The notes below the pieces were generated by a model, which searched no databases, was not told the DNA's origin, and was given only the letters and a program-made list of their open reading frames with translations. The translations under genes and the position numbers were made by a program. From Pseudomonadota bacterium (GTDB lineage: Bacteria; Pseudomonadota; Alphaproteobacteria; Acetobacterales; Acetobacteraceae): a stretch of DNA of 6,014 bases. The stretch spans positions 1-6,014 of the forward strand of contig JAJYAF010000148.1 in the NCBI GenBank assembly GCA_021779655.1, given 5' to 3'. Positions 5,195 to 6,014 of this stretch are shown here, in pieces; position 1 is the stretch's first letter; every line of letters starts with the position of its first letter.

Positions 5195-5976
5195 TCATTG
5201 ACGCGCAGAACCCGGAACGGCAGCCGGCCGTTCCCCGGCAGGCTCACCACGGCGCTCCGGCGCACCGTGGTCTTTCCCGGTCCGAGCGCTTGCGCCTCGA
5301 TCTCCACGACCGGTGCGTTGCCTTCATAAACGCCCACCTGCGCGCCGGCCTGGCCCGAAAATTTGAGTGCCGCCCGCACCACCGGATCGGCCAGCGAGGC
5401 ATCCGGATCACCCGATTGATACAGGCTGACATGCGGCGCCATTGCCTCCATCAACGCCGGCGTCATGCCGATTATCCAGGCAAGCTCGCCGAGATCGGAG
5501 AACGGCCTGGCTGGCGGCCCGTAGGGCAGGCCGGCGCGGCGATAGGCGGCGAACAGCGCCTCCCGCGCCGCTCCCGTGACGGCCGAGGAACGCCAGGCAA
5601 TCACCGCGTCCGCCAGTGCCTGTGCCTGCGGCAGCGGCTGTCCCAACGCCTCGAACAGACCGGCCAGCAGGTGCGTCGAGGCGAGATTGGGGTTGATGCT
5701 GCCGGCCAGGCTGCGCACCTGCACGGTAACCGCGCTGCGCCCGATCACCAGCCTGTGGGACGCCCCGTCAGCAATCCACCCATTGGCGTCCAGCAATTCG
5801 AAAATGGCACTATTGATCGCTCCATCCGCCGCAGCCTGGGCCGAGGCCGCGTCCCGGATATTGGCGGCGAGCCGGGATGCGGTGCGGCCCTGCGCCAGCA
5901 GCGCGGTCAGCAACAATGTCATCAGCACCAGACTCCAGAGTACCAGCAGCAGCGCGAAGCCGCGTTCGCGCCTCAT
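5188..5976 (-). CDS. gspK: Type II secretion system minor pseudopilin GspK
   Basis: 262 residues from ATG at 5976-5974. GspK caps the pseudopilus tip together with GspI and GspJ. The N-terminus MRRERG followed by FALLLVLWSLVLMTLLLTALL is a prepilin signal with cleavage after Gly6. Position +5 is Leu instead of Glu, which is characteristic of GspK. Family features follow: AQAAADGAINSAIFEL (47-61), SLAGSINPNLAS (89-100, the INxN segment), ALADAVIAWRSS (120-131) and RPFSDLGELAWIIGM (157-171). A TTG at 5988 in the same frame would add four residues (LRIG), but ATG gives the normal short leader. The ATG lies within a perfect hairpin and no clear ribosome binding site is visible. Upstream genes (gspJ would be expected) lie beyond the window. 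The last 3 codons overlap the end of gspG on the other strand. Confidence 0.9.
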   Translation of the reverse strand: MRRERGFALLLVLWSLVLMTLLLTALLAQGRTASRLAANIRDAASAQAAADGAINSAIFELLDANGWIADGASHRLVIGRSAVTVQVRSLAGSINPNLASTHLLAGLFEALGQPLPQAQALADAVIAWRSSAVTGAAREALFAAYRRAGLPYGPPARPFSDLGELAWIIGMTPALMEAMAPHVSLYQSGDPDASLADPVVRAALKFSGQAGAQVGVYEGNAPVVEIEAQALGPGKTTVRRSAVVSLPGNGRLPFRVLRVNDY

Positions 5977-6014
5977 ACCAATCCGCAAAAATGCGGATTG
6001 GTATGCGCGCAGGG
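5974..6014. repeat. Perfect hairpin with TGGTATGCGCGC flank, copy 2, at the gspK start
   Basis: Arms CATACCAATCCGCA (5974-5987) and TGCGGATTGGTATG (5992-6005) are perfectly complementary over 14 bp with a 4-nt loop (AAAA). The flank GCGCGC-A-GGG runs to the window edge, so the element may continue. The gspK ATG is the last three bases of the minus-strand stem. There is no T tract after it, so it is not a standard terminator. Compared with copy 1 at 4079-4139, the 16 bases from TGGTATG outward match in 15 positions. Confidence 0.75.

Noticed and set aside
1..6014. tRNA, rRNA or riboswitch genes
   Set aside because: No cloverleaf, rRNA segment or known riboswitch core was recognised on either strand by reading.

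Overview
The window is GC-rich DNA of alphaproteobacterial type, most likely from Rhodospirillales/Acetobacteraceae. The evidence is an NDUFA12-type complex I accessory subunit next to an MlaD-type MCE protein and a DUF2155 protein, an OmpA porin with a Pro/Ala linker, and the general codon and residue style. The species cannot be named from this sequence alone.

Left part (1-837): a leftward gene runs off the left edge. Its middle part resembles the C-terminal region of the class II (B12-dependent) ribonucleotide reductase NrdJ, but the protein is not a normal reductase, and its visible end looks like a tetratricopeptide repeat. The 139-bp divergent spacer upstream holds two 16-bp palindrome-like sites, 32 bp apart centre to centre. 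This is the layout expected of paired NrdR boxes.

Middle part (838-2537): a tight rightward operon of an NDUFA12-family gene, mlaD and a DUF2155 gene. The last two overlap as ATGA. It joins a complex I assembly or accessory factor, the periplasmic lipid carrier of the Mla system and an exported protein of unknown role. The DUF2155 gene carries two different 15-bp in-frame tandem repeats. A spacer of about 207 bp follows, then a large ompA-like gene (2745-3845) that ends in a strong hairpin terminator.

Gene-poor stretch (3846-4221): it contains the terminator, a decayed and frameshifted leftward fragment of an IS66-type TnpA, and a 13-bp inverted repeat just upstream of that relic's ATG.

Right part (4222-6014): a small leftward lytic transglycosylase gene is divergent from gspG, the type II secretion major pseudopilin. 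gspG converges, with a 7-bp overlap, on a leftward gspK minor pseudopilin gene. Splitting gspG and gspK onto opposite strands is unlike the usual gspC-to-gspN operon and suggests rearrangement. The gspK start codon lies inside a perfect 14-bp hairpin. That hairpin shares its flank and stem with the one beside the IS66 relic, and two stem positions differ in a compensated (GC versus AT) way. This looks like a dispersed structured repeat family and is the most unusual signal here.
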